This document shows, piece by piece, positions 12,343-22,689 of a DNA stretch of 64,000 nucleotides. The DNA is taken from contig NC_081552.1 in assembly GCF_963082655.1 (NCBI RefSeq), positions 1,178,001 to 1,242,000 on the forward strand, given 5' to 3'. Below the pieces are notes generated by a model. It made no database searches and had not been told where the DNA came from. It saw only the letters and a program-made list of their open reading frames with translations. Position 1 is the first letter of the stretch; each line of letters opens with the position of its first letter. Both the position numbers and the translations under genes were made by a program. The stretch comes from Stomoxys calcitrans (lineage: Eukaryota; Arthropoda; Insecta; Diptera; Muscidae).

Positions 12343-12410
12343 TCAATGCCATGGCAGCCGGTAATTCGCACCGGATTGACCCGATGGAATCCTCATCGGC
12401 AAGGGCTGCT
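12343..12410 (+). ncRNA. Candidate HDV-like self-cleaving ribozyme at the LINE 5' end
   Basis: The helix order is that of the delta ribozyme double pseudoknot. P1 is TCAATGC (12343-12349) with GGATTGA (12373-12379), one mismatch here. P2 is GGCAGCC (12353-12359) with GGCTGC (12404-12409). P3 is GGT (12360-12362) with ACC (12370-12372) around a 7-nt loop. P4 is a hairpin CCGATG/CATCGG (12381-12399), followed by CAAG in the J4/2 place. Other copies (61653-61721 and 51968-52036) have perfect 7-bp P1. P1.1 cannot be assigned surely, and CAAG differs slightly from the usual J4/2 core. Structure is inferred, activity untested. Confidence 0.65.
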
Positions 12411-12776
12411 AGGCAGCAGTGTACGTGTTCGTCTTTTTTCGGCATGGGAGAGGCACATCTCCGCACGCTTCTGGTCCGTGCCAGGATTGAAAAGAACCCC
12501 GGACCCTGCTTCTGTTCGGTTTCCCAGAACCGCCTTCATTATCGGTCGGCGTCGGTGAGGTGTAACCGGTGCTTGGAGTGGGTACATTTCCGTTCTTGCT
12601 CTGGCCTCACATCACTACGGGAGTATAGTCATACTGGTTATGTCGCAAGGTGCTGTGCGAACATAGCCAACAGTGGGTCACAGGCGTCGTCGCCCTCTGC
12701 GTCCTCGTCGCCGGACTTTGTGACTCCCCGACCTCCCTCGTACGGGAATTTACGCAACGGCAGCACCACAGCCTAA
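12351..12776 (+). CDS. LINE N-terminal ORF: 2A-like motif plus PHD-like zinc finger (141 aa)
   Basis: The ORF opens at an ATG inside the leader, in the P1/P2 junction of the candidate ribozyme, so its first ~20 codons double as RNA structure. Residues 45-52 read RIEKNPGP, close to the 2A ribosome-skipping consensus D-x-E-x-N-P-G-P but with Arg in place of Asp. Residues 53-95 hold spaced Cys and His (C55, C71xxC74, H79xxxC83, then a Cys pair), which resembles the PHD finger that follows 2A in several non-LTR elements. A Ser/Pro-rich tail then runs to the stop at 12774-12776. In an intact element it would probably lead into the endonuclease-RT ORF. Function is inferred from family resemblance. 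The missing Asp makes skipping doubtful in this copy. Confidence 0.6.
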   Translation: MAAGNSHRIDPMESSSARAARQQCTCSSFFGMGEAHLRTLLVRARIEKNPGPCFCSVSQNRLHYRSASVRCNRCLEWVHFRSCSGLTSLREYSHTGYVARCCANIANSGSQASSPSASSSPDFVTPRPPSYGNLRNGSTTA

Positions 12777-12879
12777 ATATCGCCAGGCCAGTCCCGGGAA
12801 GTGTATCGTTCTTGCGGACTTCGTGGCGAGATCAATGAGGTGTTATGTGACCAACACCTGCAGCTTTCACAGTTGTCAC

Positions 12880-13140
12880 GGTTACAATGTGCTACGTAAG
12901 GATCGCTCAAGGAATGGAGGTAAGGGATTGGCCTTCGTAATAGACCATTCCGTTCAATATAGACCTATATCGGCGCTAGTTATCCTTACATGGAATAGAG
13001 CTATATAACGTGTACATACCGCCGGTTGGTAGCTGTGTCCCGATTAATGGCCAGACTTACAACCCCGACATAGGTGGGTTGCTATCTGGCCATAATCGTC
13101 TAGTTCTAGGGGACTTTAATGCGCAGCATAATTCTCACCA
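12880..13140 (+). pseudogene. Endonuclease remains of the 12343-15285 LINE
   Basis: Translated pieces in shifting frames give 'GKGLAFVIDHSVQYRPIS' (about 12928-12981) and then 'YNVYIPPVGSCVPINGQT' (about 13006-13059), followed by 'LVLGDFNAQHN' (about 13098-13130). The GDFNA block is a signature of APE-type endonucleases of LINEs. The frame is broken and the end of the domain is deleted before the reverse-transcriptase linker begins. Confidence 0.75.
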
Positions 13141-14487
13141 TCGACCGATCACCCGACTTCATAACCTCTGAGCGCCGGACGTTTATCAATCATAAGAAGG
13201 CCGCTTGGGCTTGCTTCAGAGAGTATATTAATCGCCGCTTCAGTGAACTGCCACCCCCCTCTGATGTGCTAGTGGCCGAGAGGAAATTCCGAGACATCAT
13301 TAATTCAGCAGCCGCTCGCTTTATACCAGCCGGTCGAATACCCCAAGTGCGGCCCAATTTCCCGGCGCAAGCAGTGTTACTCGCAGATGAGCGAGATGGG
13401 ATTCGTGCTATGGACACCGCTAACCCCAGAATCAGCGAGCTGAATCTGGAAATAAACTGGGTAATCAGCGAACATAAGCGGAATTTGTGGCTGGAACACT
13501 TAGAGCTATGTAACTTAGGGACCGGTGTAGGCAAACTGTGGTCTACTGTTAAGTCACTCTCGAACCCCGGTAGACGGAATGACAGGACCTCAGTCACTTT
13601 TGGCGAAATAACCGTGACTGATCCGAAGAGATGCGCCAGGTTGTTCAACCGTCAATTTATTGTGCATCCCGAGAGAGACAGGGCAAGGAGGAGAGCCATT
13701 CGCCGTGTTCGTGGTCCCCGAGCCGATGAACAGCCATCACAATTTACCGTGGGCGAAGTTACGAATGTCATCCGTGACGCCAAATCATCTAAGGCGTTGG
13801 GCGCCGACGGAATCTCTACATTGATGTTTAAGAATCTGGATTCACCTGGAGTTGAGTACCTTACCACTTTCCTCAACCTGTCTTTGAACACTCTTATAGC
13901 TTCCGATGTCTGGAAAATGGGCAGAGTGATCCCGCTACTGAAGCCTGGAAAAAACCCGAGTTTGGGGGAGTCGTACAGACCGATCTCCCTTCTCTCGCCA
14001 GTGGCAAAGACGCTTGAGGCATTACTCCTCCCGAGCCTCGTAGGAGAATTTCCATTCGCCGAGCATCAACATGGATTTCGAAGACTGCACAGCACATCAA
14101 CTGCTTTACATGCCATCACCCCACACATTTGCCGTGGCTTCAATCAGCCCAGGCCATGTGATAGGACGGTCCTCGTGGCACTGGACCTTTCGAAAGCATT
14201 CGACACGGTCAGCCATGCCAAATTATTTGAGGACATCGCCAGGCCTGAAACGATGGGTCGCGAATTATCTGTGTGGTCGCCAGTCATTTGTGGTATTTAG
14301 GGATAAGAAGTCGAAGCACCGTAGAGTGAAACAGGGAGTTCCCCAGGGTGGTGTGATATCTCTGTTTAACCTCTACCTATCCTCCATTCCAACCCCTCCA
14401 GACGGCATAGAGATCGTATCATATGCGGACGATTGTACGATCATGGCATCAGGCCCCCCACCCATTGATGACATCTATATAGGATAG
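13119..14487 (+). pseudogene. Reverse transcriptase of the LINE, frameshifted
   Basis: A long frame (13119-14300) carries the linker, then RT motifs: 'KALGADGIS', 'WKMGRVIPLLKPGK', 'SYRPISLLSPVAKTLE', 'QHGFRR' and 'LVALDLSKAFDTVSH'. Near 14215-14245 the homology jumps to another frame, which continues with 'GLKRWVANYLCGRQSF', 'KQGVPQGGVIS' and the catalytic 'YADD' (14422-14433). A stop closes that frame at 14485. All motifs are in proper order for a jockey-superfamily RT. One frameshift and truncation make it inactive. Confidence 0.9.
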
Positions 14488-15285
14488 GTTGAACGTCTAC
14501 CTCATATTGCGCTGCAAGAAATCTGAAGATATCCGCCACCAAAACTTCAGCCACATTGTTCACTACAAATACGGGTGGAGAAATGATTCCAACAAAGAAA
14601 CCTGGTTGACCACGTACAAAGCAAGTGGCCGGTCTGTGGTAAGTTATGCAGCGCCAGTGTGGTCTCGTCATCTTTGTGACACCCTGTAGAATAATATTCA
14701 GTATAATATATAACATATAATCTCATGTGGACCACCTCCATCAGGAGACAAAAATGCTACCAGTGCGAATGCTACATGCTGTCTAAGCCTTTTGGGCTGT
14801 TATCGCAGAGACCATCCAAATCATCATCTTGTGGATAGATATCCACCGCTCAGAAGCCTTAAGGCAGATCTACATGTCTAGAGCGTGAGGTTAAGCGCTA
14901 CAAGAGAGAACCTCTAGATCAAGCGGCATATCAAGCAGGTCGAAACAACATTCATGCAGAAATGGTAGCAGATGCGGTGAATTACTACCGGGTGAATGTT
15001 GTCCTTGGATAACGACCGCCTCCCATTGCTCCGCCGGCAAACCAGAGTAGTTCTGGCTCAATTACGTTCCGGCGGATGCAGCCGCCTCAATTCCTACAGA
15101 GCTAGGATTGATGGCGACGTGCAAGATATATGTCCCGATTGTAACCAGGGACCGCACGGTACACGTCACCTGTTTAATTGCCGGGCCAGACCCACTCGAC
15201 TCAGACCCAGATCCCTGTGGACGTACCCCATCTTAGTCGCAGAGTTCAAGCAGACGAAAGATAGAACACATAATAAAATCAGTCA
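14488..15285 (+). pseudogene. C-terminal part of the LINE ORF, broken
   Basis: The piece 'ETWLTTYKASGRSVVSYAAPVWS' (about 14598-14666) is the usual thumb/C-terminal block of this family. After a gap and an internal deletion, 'LPLLRRQTRVVLAQLRSGGC' and 'ICPDCNQGPHGTRHLFNC' (about 15020-15181) form a CxxC...H...C region common at LINE C-termini. Several stops separate the pieces. The 20155-20593 copy repeats the same C-terminus. Confidence 0.85.
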
Positions 15286-15295
15286 ATGAAATGCC

Positions 15296-16562
15296 AATTT
15301 ATGGGTGATAGACATTAAATCGGTACATATGCCAGCTGTATCCAAATATAGTCTGACATGATCCATGCTCGGCCCGGACAACGGACCTAACACAGCTCAC
15401 AGTGGCAACATTCAGCAAAATCGGGAGATTCGTATATAAAGGGTGATTTTTTAGCTAGTATCTTTATGGCAGCACTGGTTTCAACAGCTCACGCATGTTT
15501 CAAACATCTTCAGTTTGGTATATGATTTAATTATGAAACATCATCGAAACGAACAACGCTTGCAAATGATTGAATTTTATTATCAAAATGTGTGCTCTGT
15601 TAAGAAAGTTCATCGTGTTCAAATTGTGTTCAGCGACGAAGCTCATTTTTGGCTCAATGGGTACGTAAATAAGCAGAATTGTCGATTTTGGAGTGATGAT
15701 CAGGCAGAGCATTGCAAGAGCTAACAATGCTTCCGGTTTATGGGCTGGTGGCATCATGGGACCATACTTCTTCAAAGATGATGCGAATCGGTACGCAACT
15801 GTGAATGGTGAGCGCTATCGTGAGTTGATATCAAATTTTTTTTGCCCAAAATGCAAGAGATGGGTTTGCATGAAATGTGGTTTTGACAAGACGGTACCAC
15901 ATGCCACATAGTACGCATAACAATGGACTTATTGAGAGGCAAGTTTGGTGAACATTTTATTTCACGTTCGGGACCGATCAATTGGCCTCCTAGATCGTGC
16001 GATTTAACGCCTTTGGAGTATTTTTTGTGGGACTATGTTAAAGCTCATGTCTATACCGACAAGCCCGCTTCAAGTGACGCATTGGAAGACAACATTGAAG
16101 CATTTATTCGTGAGATATCGGCCGAAATATTGGAAAGAGTGCCAAAATTGGACTAAGCGGATGGACCATTTGAAGCGCAGTCACGGTCATCATTTGCATG
16201 AAATAATCTTCAAACATTAAATAATATGGACCGTACTATGGATTCAAATAAGGATTTCATGAATTTTAAGTGTTTTTGTTTTGAAAAACTTTCTTATAGC
16301 TCTTAAATAATCAGCCTTTACTGGAAGCTATATTCAAATGTAGACCAATGTGGGCCATATTCGTCACGGGTGTCCAGGGGCCTAAAACACAACTTTCAGT
16401 GAAAGGTGGTAATAAATGCGGGTACTATAGGGCTTATATCTTAAATCGGCAGATCAAATGACTGTAGCGTGATATCAACATAAAGATTTCACGAAGTTAA
16501 AGAATATATATCTTTTATAGGGTCGGTAATGATTATACCCCCGTCCTTCGGTGGTGAGTATA
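15296..16562. repeat. Type 1-like interspersed repeat split by a transposon
   Basis: Flanking halves 15296-15438 and 16319-16562 carry 'atatggcagctgtatccaaat'-like phrases and an end 'gggtcggtaatgattatacc' similar to the ends of other arrays. The IS630/Tc1/mariner element 15439-16318 interrupts it. Confidence 0.65.
15439..16318 (+). mobile_element. IS630/Tc1/mariner-type transposon, internally deleted (880 bp)
   Basis: The imperfect TIRs are AAGGGTGATTTTTTA at the left and the complement of AAATAATCAGCCTT at the right, each flanked by TA (15437-15438 and 16319-16320). The transposase is a relic. An N-terminal piece 'RNEQRLQMIEFYYQN' (15550-15595) runs straight into 'VFSDEAHFWLNGYVNKQNCRF' (15628-15690), so the middle is deleted. 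Later pieces include 'LWAGGIMGPYFFKDDANRYA' (15742-15800) and 'SCDLTPLEYFLWDYVKAHVY' (15996-16055), with a frameshift at 15720 and loss around the second Asp. It is therefore non-autonomous. Confidence 0.88.
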
Positions 16563-16576
16563 GAAAAAGTATGTAT

Positions 16577-16785
16577 ATTAGGGTGGACAAATGAACGCTC
16601 ACCAAGCGGTTCTCAAAATCTATGCATATTCTATGAACAATTTTCCAAATCGCCTGGTTTTTAATGACAAACTTCTGTTTCTGGTTCTGTTTTAATCAAA
16701 CACCCGATGGTTTTTTGGGCGAAACTTCTAAGAATTTGTTGTGGATTACGGTTTTGACAACCACCCAATATTGACCCACCCTAAT
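16577..16785. mobile_element. Short MITE with TTAGGGTGG termini
   Basis: The left end TTAGGGTGGACAAA and the complement of the right end TTGACCCACCCTAA form short inverted repeats. The flanks share 'gtat', a possible TSD. A mariner MITE follows four bases later (16789). Family not identified, with no coding. Confidence 0.6.
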
Positions 16786-16788
16786 GTA

Positions 16789-17025
16789 TTGGGTTGCCCA
16801 AAAAGTAATTGCGGATTTTTCATATAGTCGGCGTTGACACATTTGTTCACAGCTTGTGACTCTGTAATTGCATTCTTTCTTCTGTCAGTTATCAGCTGCT
16901 ACTTTTAGCTTGCTTTAGAAAAAAAGTGTAAAAAAAGTATCTTTGATTAAAGTTCATTCTAAGTTTTATTAAAAATGCGTTTACTTTCTTTTAAAAAATC
17001 CTCAATTACTTTTTGGGCAACCCAA
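16789..17025 (+). mobile_element. Mariner-type MITE, copy 3
   Basis: A 237-bp copy of the 4322-4559 element flanked by TA (16787-16788 and 17026-17027), with full TIRs and a few substitutions. Confidence 0.92.
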
Positions 17026-18276
17026 TATATATTTTCCAAATTTCATCAAATGAAATGGGCTTTTTATGAATCCCTGTCTTTTATTTGTGATAGCAAGATT
17101 CGATATACATCATACCGATCCAAATAACTCACTATTCTTAGTTTCGTCGCATTCAAATGATAGCAAATCCAAATATCTGCATAGCAAATAAAAACCCACT
17201 ATGAAAATGTTCTTCAATACTGAAAATAAATAAAATGATCGAATTTTTATTTGAAATCTTCTATCCACTGTATGGCCACATGCTAGCAGCACACATGAGA
17301 TGTGGTGACGAGGAGATGTGTATATGCGCAGCATATGTTTTGTGATCACTGGATGTAGCAAGCTAGTCAATCGGGTGCAATCTCCTGAGACAGTCGCCTT
17401 AGGTTGGTAGGTGCCTAACAGAAAACACTGCAAAGAGCTTTGTCGGATTGTGCAGAGTTATTTTTAGCCGAATGTATTTTTAAATGGCCTTGAAGTGTGT
17501 GTGAGAGAGTAAGAGAGCGAGCAGTGAGTGTGAGTTGAAAGATATTAACCACAAACAAACAATTGCCCTCGCTGGAGAAACGAACTTTAAGCGCCATCCC
17601 AAAACTGAGTGCGATGATGTGTGTCTCCACCACTGCCACCACTCTGTGGGCTGGTATGCATCATCTATTGTTGTGCAGTGGTGTGTGCGTGTCTACAGCA
17701 CATCACTATTCCGGCAACATAACATGATCAATGAATAATGAGGACACATGTCCTTTCTCTTTTACTGTAAACCATTGCGATTAAATGTGCTTTCAAGGCA
17801 ATTCTCAGATTGCTTTGCCTTTGCCTTTAATTTGTAATGTCACCTTAACTATTCTGTGGACAATAATAGGACAAAGCCATTTGCTGTCAATGTTTGTGTG
17901 AATTTTGGCTATTTAATTGCAATGCATCGTCAAAGGACTCATTTGCATAACGCACCAACAATGGAAATTATTAATTAAAATATGACCATATTCGGGCGGT
18001 CGGACGACTTTTGAATGTTGTCTTGGTGATTGAGCAGCAGCGAATGTTAATGAGTTTGTAATGTATGCAGTGTGTATGGGGTTTTATTGTTGGACCATAA
18101 GAAGTCCTATTTAATTATGAAACACACAGAATAGAGACTTCTGATACCAGGAACGTACGTTTTGGAATATTCTCGAATTTTTTGTTGCCGTTAATCTGGA
18201 TCTTTTTGGCTACAATTACCCATGCATCAGAGAGCTGCAACGAGTATGATTGTGTAGGCTTGATCGATCATCTGTT
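17026..18276. other. Stretch with no recognisable gene
   Basis: No repeat family recognised. There is a GA/GT-rich patch at 17495-17530 ('tgtgagagagtaagagagcgag'-like, shortened here) and short ORFs without features. It could hold regulatory or untranslated sequence, but nothing shows that. Confidence 0.4.
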
Positions 18277-18684
18277 TTGAAAAACGAGTAAAATCAATCA
18301 TGTGCACCAAGTAAAACCAGTCTATTCAACTCGATCAACACCCAACGAAAATGTTGTGATTCAATCAAAAACGAACTGATTGCAGCACTAGTTGTTCCAA
18401 TCGAACAACTCACATGCATGTTTTGGTTAGAGGCCTGTGAATGATTCTGATGCTTGATATGATTTTTCTGTTTGTTGTATTTGAAAAACAAGTAAAATCA
18501 ATCATGTGCACCAAGTAAAACCAGTCTATTCAACTCGATCAACACCCAACGAAAATGTTGTGATTCAATCAAAAACGAACTGATTGAAGCACTAGTTGTT
18601 CCAATCGAACAACTCGCATGCATGTTTTGGTTAGAGGCCTGTGAATGATTCTGATGCTTGATATGATTTTTCTGTTTGTTGTAT
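18277..18684 (+). repeat. Direct tandem duplication, 2 x 204 bp
   Basis: Units 18277-18480 and 18481-18684 are nearly identical; I see about four differences (for example 'acgagtaaaat' against 'acaagtaaaat' and 'attgcagc' against 'attgaagc'). Each holds 'aaatcaatcatgtgcacc' and an inverted motif 'gttgttccaatcgaacaac'. The near identity implies a recent duplication. No coding. Confidence 0.93.
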
Positions 18685-19550
18685 TTGATTTGATTTGCTC
18701 AAAGTGCAAATGAACGAGTCTGATTGGAATCAATCTACATAAATTGCCCTTCGCTTCAATGAATTAGCACAGATTAAGAAAACAAAAACCTTTAATCTCA
18801 TTTGGTTTTATGACTTAATTCTAACATTAGAAATTTAATTTCATTACATTAACTAGATTTTACTTTTTCGATATTTGGAAATCCAAATTCATTAACAATG
18901 CATACAAGCTGCTTCTTTAGAATGTTTATGCTGGTGAACCACTCGAAATCCATTGATTTCATACCTAACACCAAATCAATTAGCTTTTGGTCTTTTTGAT
19001 AATGGAGTGTAAATTTCGCTTAACATTGTCCGTCCACATGTCAATGGTGACTGATGCACTTCCAGTCACTACCACATTTAATAATTTCGGCCAAAAAGGC
19101 TCCACACAAAACTCCCACTTTTGTACTGGCCAGACGATGTGTAGTTTCCACAGAAAAACAGAAAAACTAACAAGTGTTTGTTGTTATTTGAAGTGCCCGT
19201 GCACCGAGTTGGATGAATGTACGTAGACAGAACAATCAAATGTCCCGAACAAACTTGAATGGAAGCAGAAAGTTCATTCAATTCAAGATAGCTTGTTCGA
19301 TCATCCCTTGTTACTGAATGAAACGAGCGAGTTCGGGCATTCATGTTTGATTACCGACGAAGTGATTCCAACTGAATGTTCGGTTCGTGCAAATACGAAG
19401 GCAATCACTCACCGTTCATCCACCCAAATATTCTCATAAAAGCAAAAATGCAAGAAATTGATTTACACTCAGAAAATTTAGTTTGCTTGTTAGTAATTTT
19501 TTGCTAAAACAGCAGAGTTAAAAAAAGCTTAAAAATATCATAAATACCGT
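18685..19550. other. Stretch with no recognisable gene
   Basis: Moderately AT-rich with open frames under 90 codons. None carries recognisable motifs. Confidence 0.4.
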
Positions 19551-20940
19551 TGAACCTCGATTATCCGGGCCTCTATTAGTCGGTTACCCCTGTTAACCGG
19601 CATGCTGTGATTTTGATTTTGGACCTCTGTTAACCGTTGTTTACCTCTATTATCCGTGCTTACCTCTTTTATCCGTGCACCACACACATTAATTTTTGAT
19701 GTACAATTCTGGGATTCCCTTTTTATTTTGAGTTAAATTTGAGTATCAAATTACATTTAATCTGCAATTGAAGGTGCTTGATCAAAAATGGCTCCAATAA
19801 CAAAATATAAATAAAAGAACGTAAAGTTCTCTCAATCCTGGAAAAAAATTCAACTGATTATAGCCCACAGTAAATATCCATTTCCACTGGTTTGTTATCA
19901 GAAAAATATGATGTAAACAAACAAACTTTACGCAACTTAATAAAAAAGAAGAACCCCATTTTAAAATTACAATAACAATTCTTCCACCGATTTCCACATG
20001 CTTAGTTCAGCCTATAGACGAAGGGGAAATCAGAAGCCTCAAACACCGTAAATGAATCATCCAAAAACTGTTGGCTTCATACGGCAGACATGATTTCGCC
20101 ACGTCTTTGAATATCAAGACAGCTTTGGACTGCTGCTTTATCTTGGGACAATGTAGATATCCACCGCCCAGAAGCCTTGACCTAAATGATCTAGAGGGCT
20201 ACAAGAGAGAACCTCTAGATCAAGTGGCATAGTAAGCGGGTCTAGACAACATTGTTGCGGCACTGTAGCAGATGTAAATAGCTATAGGGTGAATGTATTC
20301 ATTGAAGAACGACCGCCTCCCATTGCAACTGAAGAAATTGAACTCCTCCGGCAAACCAGAGTAGTTCTGGCTCAATTACGTTCCGGCAGGTGCAGCCGCC
20401 TCAACTCCTACAGAGCAAGGATTGATGCCGACGTGCAATATGTATGTCCCGATTGTAACCAGGGACCACACAATACACGTCGCCTGTTTTACTGCTTAGC
20501 CAGACCCACTCGACTCAGACCAATCTTAGTCGCAGAGTTCCTGAGCAGAATCAAAGATAGAATACAACTAACTGCTACAACAACAACAATGTAATTTTTG
20601 GAACAACATGGTGTCCCAAGATAAGGCTTGGATGTTCAATTTATGACCTCTTAATGGAGTGCGATGACAATGTCACATCCTGTGCATTATATCTAATGCC
20701 CATAATACGTACGGCTAACCAAAGGGAAGAATACGAGACTAATGGGGATTCCGAAGAATCAGACGAAGGATTCCCAAAAGATCCAGAAATTCCCCATTAG
20801 CTCAAGCAGTAGAGGCATACAGTGTTCTATGTGAATTTCTTAAAAACGATAGTAGTCAGGAAATGTCAGAGCCAGTACTAAATACTAGTACTTAGTAAGC
20901 CGAAGTACTTTAGTACCACACTACGTGTGATATAAGGAAA
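19551..20940 (+). mobile_element. Pogo/Tigger-type transposon remnant
   Basis: The left end 'gttgaacctcgattatccgg' (19551-19570) is the pogo-like terminal motif, seen again at 63669. A start-like 'MAPITKYK' (19789) and weak HTH-like text follow. A DDE-domain piece 'LVQPIDEGEIRSLKH' with 'LLASYGRHDFATSLNIKTAL' (about 20005-20120) is then seen. After a LINE insertion (20155-20593), the acidic C-terminus 'SEESDEGFPKDPEIPH' (about 20752-20800) appears. Internal deletions and stops abound. The right TIR was not found. Confidence 0.7.
20155..20593 (+). mobile_element. 5'-truncated LINE copy with (ACAACA) tail
   Basis: It matches the C-terminal part of the 12343-15285 element: 'RQTRVVLAQLRSGRCSRLNSY', then a CxxC...H...C region (about 20350-20500), then 'agaatcaaagatagaatacaa' and a tail 'ctgctacaacaacaacaatg'. 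Its own frame 20289-20594 is open but only a fragment. It lies within Tigger sequence, so it inserted later. Confidence 0.88.
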
Positions 20941-20944
20941 AATC

Positions 20945-21760
20945 AAATAAAACCAGTAAAGAAAGGCAAAAGTCGGGCCGTATCAACAGTATAATACCCT
21001 ACACCTAGCCTGCAAAGTGGGAGCTATATCAAATTCTGAACCAATCTTGATGGATCTCGGCGGATGTTTTCAGATTGTTTATTAAACAATCCGTATCAAA
21101 TTTCGAGCATATATGTTCAAACTGTAATAACTACGTTTGACAAATGACAACATTATTGCAAATTACCCAAAATCTGACGAACATATATATGTGACCGAAA
21201 TCTGAACCGATTTTATCCAAACTCTATGAATTTTGCGGTAGTCGTCGAGGAAAGCGTTGTACAAAATTTTGGCAAGTTTGGTCAGTAAATGCGCTTTCAG
21301 TAGCCCTAGAAGTGAAAATCGGGCGATACACATATATGGCAGCTATATCCAAATCTGCACCGATATCTGTGAAATTTACCAGTAATATTGAGAGTCAAGA
21401 GAAAAATTTTCCAGCCAATTTTCGAAAGAATCGGTTGACAAATGAGCACCTTATTGCAATATTTCTGAAAGTTAGACCACCATATATTGTATATATATAT
21501 ATATAGGAGCTATATTTAATTCTGAACCGATTTCGAGCAAACTTCTTAGATATTTTGGCAGTCGTCGAGGATTGTGCGTTTGCAAAATTTTGGGAGGATT
21601 GGTAAATAAATGCACTTGTAGTGGCTTTAGGGGTAAAATAAGACAGCTATATCTACATGTGAACCGATTTCGATGAAATTCACCAGTAATGTCTGGAGAA
21701 AAAATTCTATCTGCCAAAGAAAACCCCTCTACTAACCTTGTTTTCAATTTTCCGTGCTAA
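20945..21760 (-). repeat. Type 2 interspersed element with ~150-bp units, reversed
   Basis: It starts 'aaaaccagtaaagaaaggca' and 'cgggccgtatcaacagtataataccctacacc', the inverse of the ends of the complete copy 53551-55588. Inside are repeated 'ggagctatat', 'gaaccgatttcga' and 'gcaaaattttgg' phrases. Non-coding. Confidence 0.7.
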
Positions 21761-22689
21761 GCACATTCCTGAACGAACCGAATTATCGAGTTTCATCTGT
21801 ATTTCAAACATTTTTATGTTTCATCTTTTAATGTAAAATTTTTTAAATTTTTTTTAACCATATGGTAATTTTTGAACGAATTTAAATAACAGCAGACAAA
21901 AAACTGCTATTATTATATTTATGCTCTTAACGAAAAAATTAGCACCTAAAATTGGCAACGTGTTTTTATTAATCTATAGCAAATGCCTCAATTACTGTTT
22001 AGAAGTTAAAAAAATGGGTATGGATGCATTGAAAAGTTTAGCATTTTTCATTTAATATCAGCAGATAGTGTTTGCTAATATCAGCAGATAGTGTTTGCGG
22101 ATATCAGCAGACCAATTCCTCAGGGTGTGCTGTTCATTATTATTTATCAGCGTTTAGTTGTTCACATAAACTAAACCTTAAGGAAATTTGATGCGAAATA
22201 GTTGTAAGTTCAGTAATGAAATTTCACAAAGTTCTGAAAATGTTTGTAAAATTAATAATTGATTCTGCCTCCGATGTATTAATTAACATTGGAAATTCAT
22301 AATTCCGCAAGATCATTTTAGTTGTAATCCAAGACATGGGAAGCTTGCCATTAAAGGAAAAGTTCCTCAAATCATGACGTACCACTTCTAAAATTTCGGC
22401 TTATTCCTTTTGGTTTTTATTTGCGTAAACCACTGCATGAACATCGAACGTTTTTTCATTACTAAACAAAACCTTTTTGAAGAGGAAAGCCAGAGAACAC
22501 AACACACACCACCACCAACCGCTATTAGACGCGTTTCGTAATTTGGTTTTGAATGACTCATCAGGCATATGTTGGTATATTGTACATATACTGGATTGAT
22601 TGCGAAAACGCCTCTATGATATAAATACCACATTAACCACGCTCGACAACCCTGTCTATTAGATGTTCTTTTCCCAATGCATGTAAAAT
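21761..22689. repeat. AT-rich stretch with CAGCAG-rich repeat
   Basis: Segment 21880-22140 has 'cagcagacaaaaaactgct', then two direct copies of 'aatatcagcagatagtgtttgc' type (22055-22105), and ends 'cagaccaattcctcagggtgtgctg'. It resembles 24690-24815. The remainder (22141-22689) has no recognisable content. Confidence 0.5.

Larger units (their letters stand above)
12343..15285 (+). mobile_element. Non-LTR retrotransposon (jockey/Loa-like), near full length but defective
   Basis: The element starts with a structured leader (12343-12410) and continues with an ORF carrying an NPGP motif and a PHD-like finger. Apurinic-type endonuclease remains (about 12900-13140, with 'LGDFNA'), a reverse transcriptase (13119-14487, with 'YADD') and a C-terminal Cys/His region (about 14996-15289) follow. 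The 3' end 'gcagacgaaagatagaacaca' equals that of the copy tail at 52074-52123. It is dead: there are frameshifts at the endonuclease and after 'DLSKAFDTVSHAKLFEDI', and internal deletions near 13130 and 14480. A 5'-truncated relative is at 20155-20593. Clade placement needs a phylogeny. Confidence 0.9.

Noticed and set aside
13190..13648. Minus-strand ORF of 152 aa
   Set aside because: Antisense shadow of the LINE reverse transcriptase, whose motifs are clear on the plus strand.
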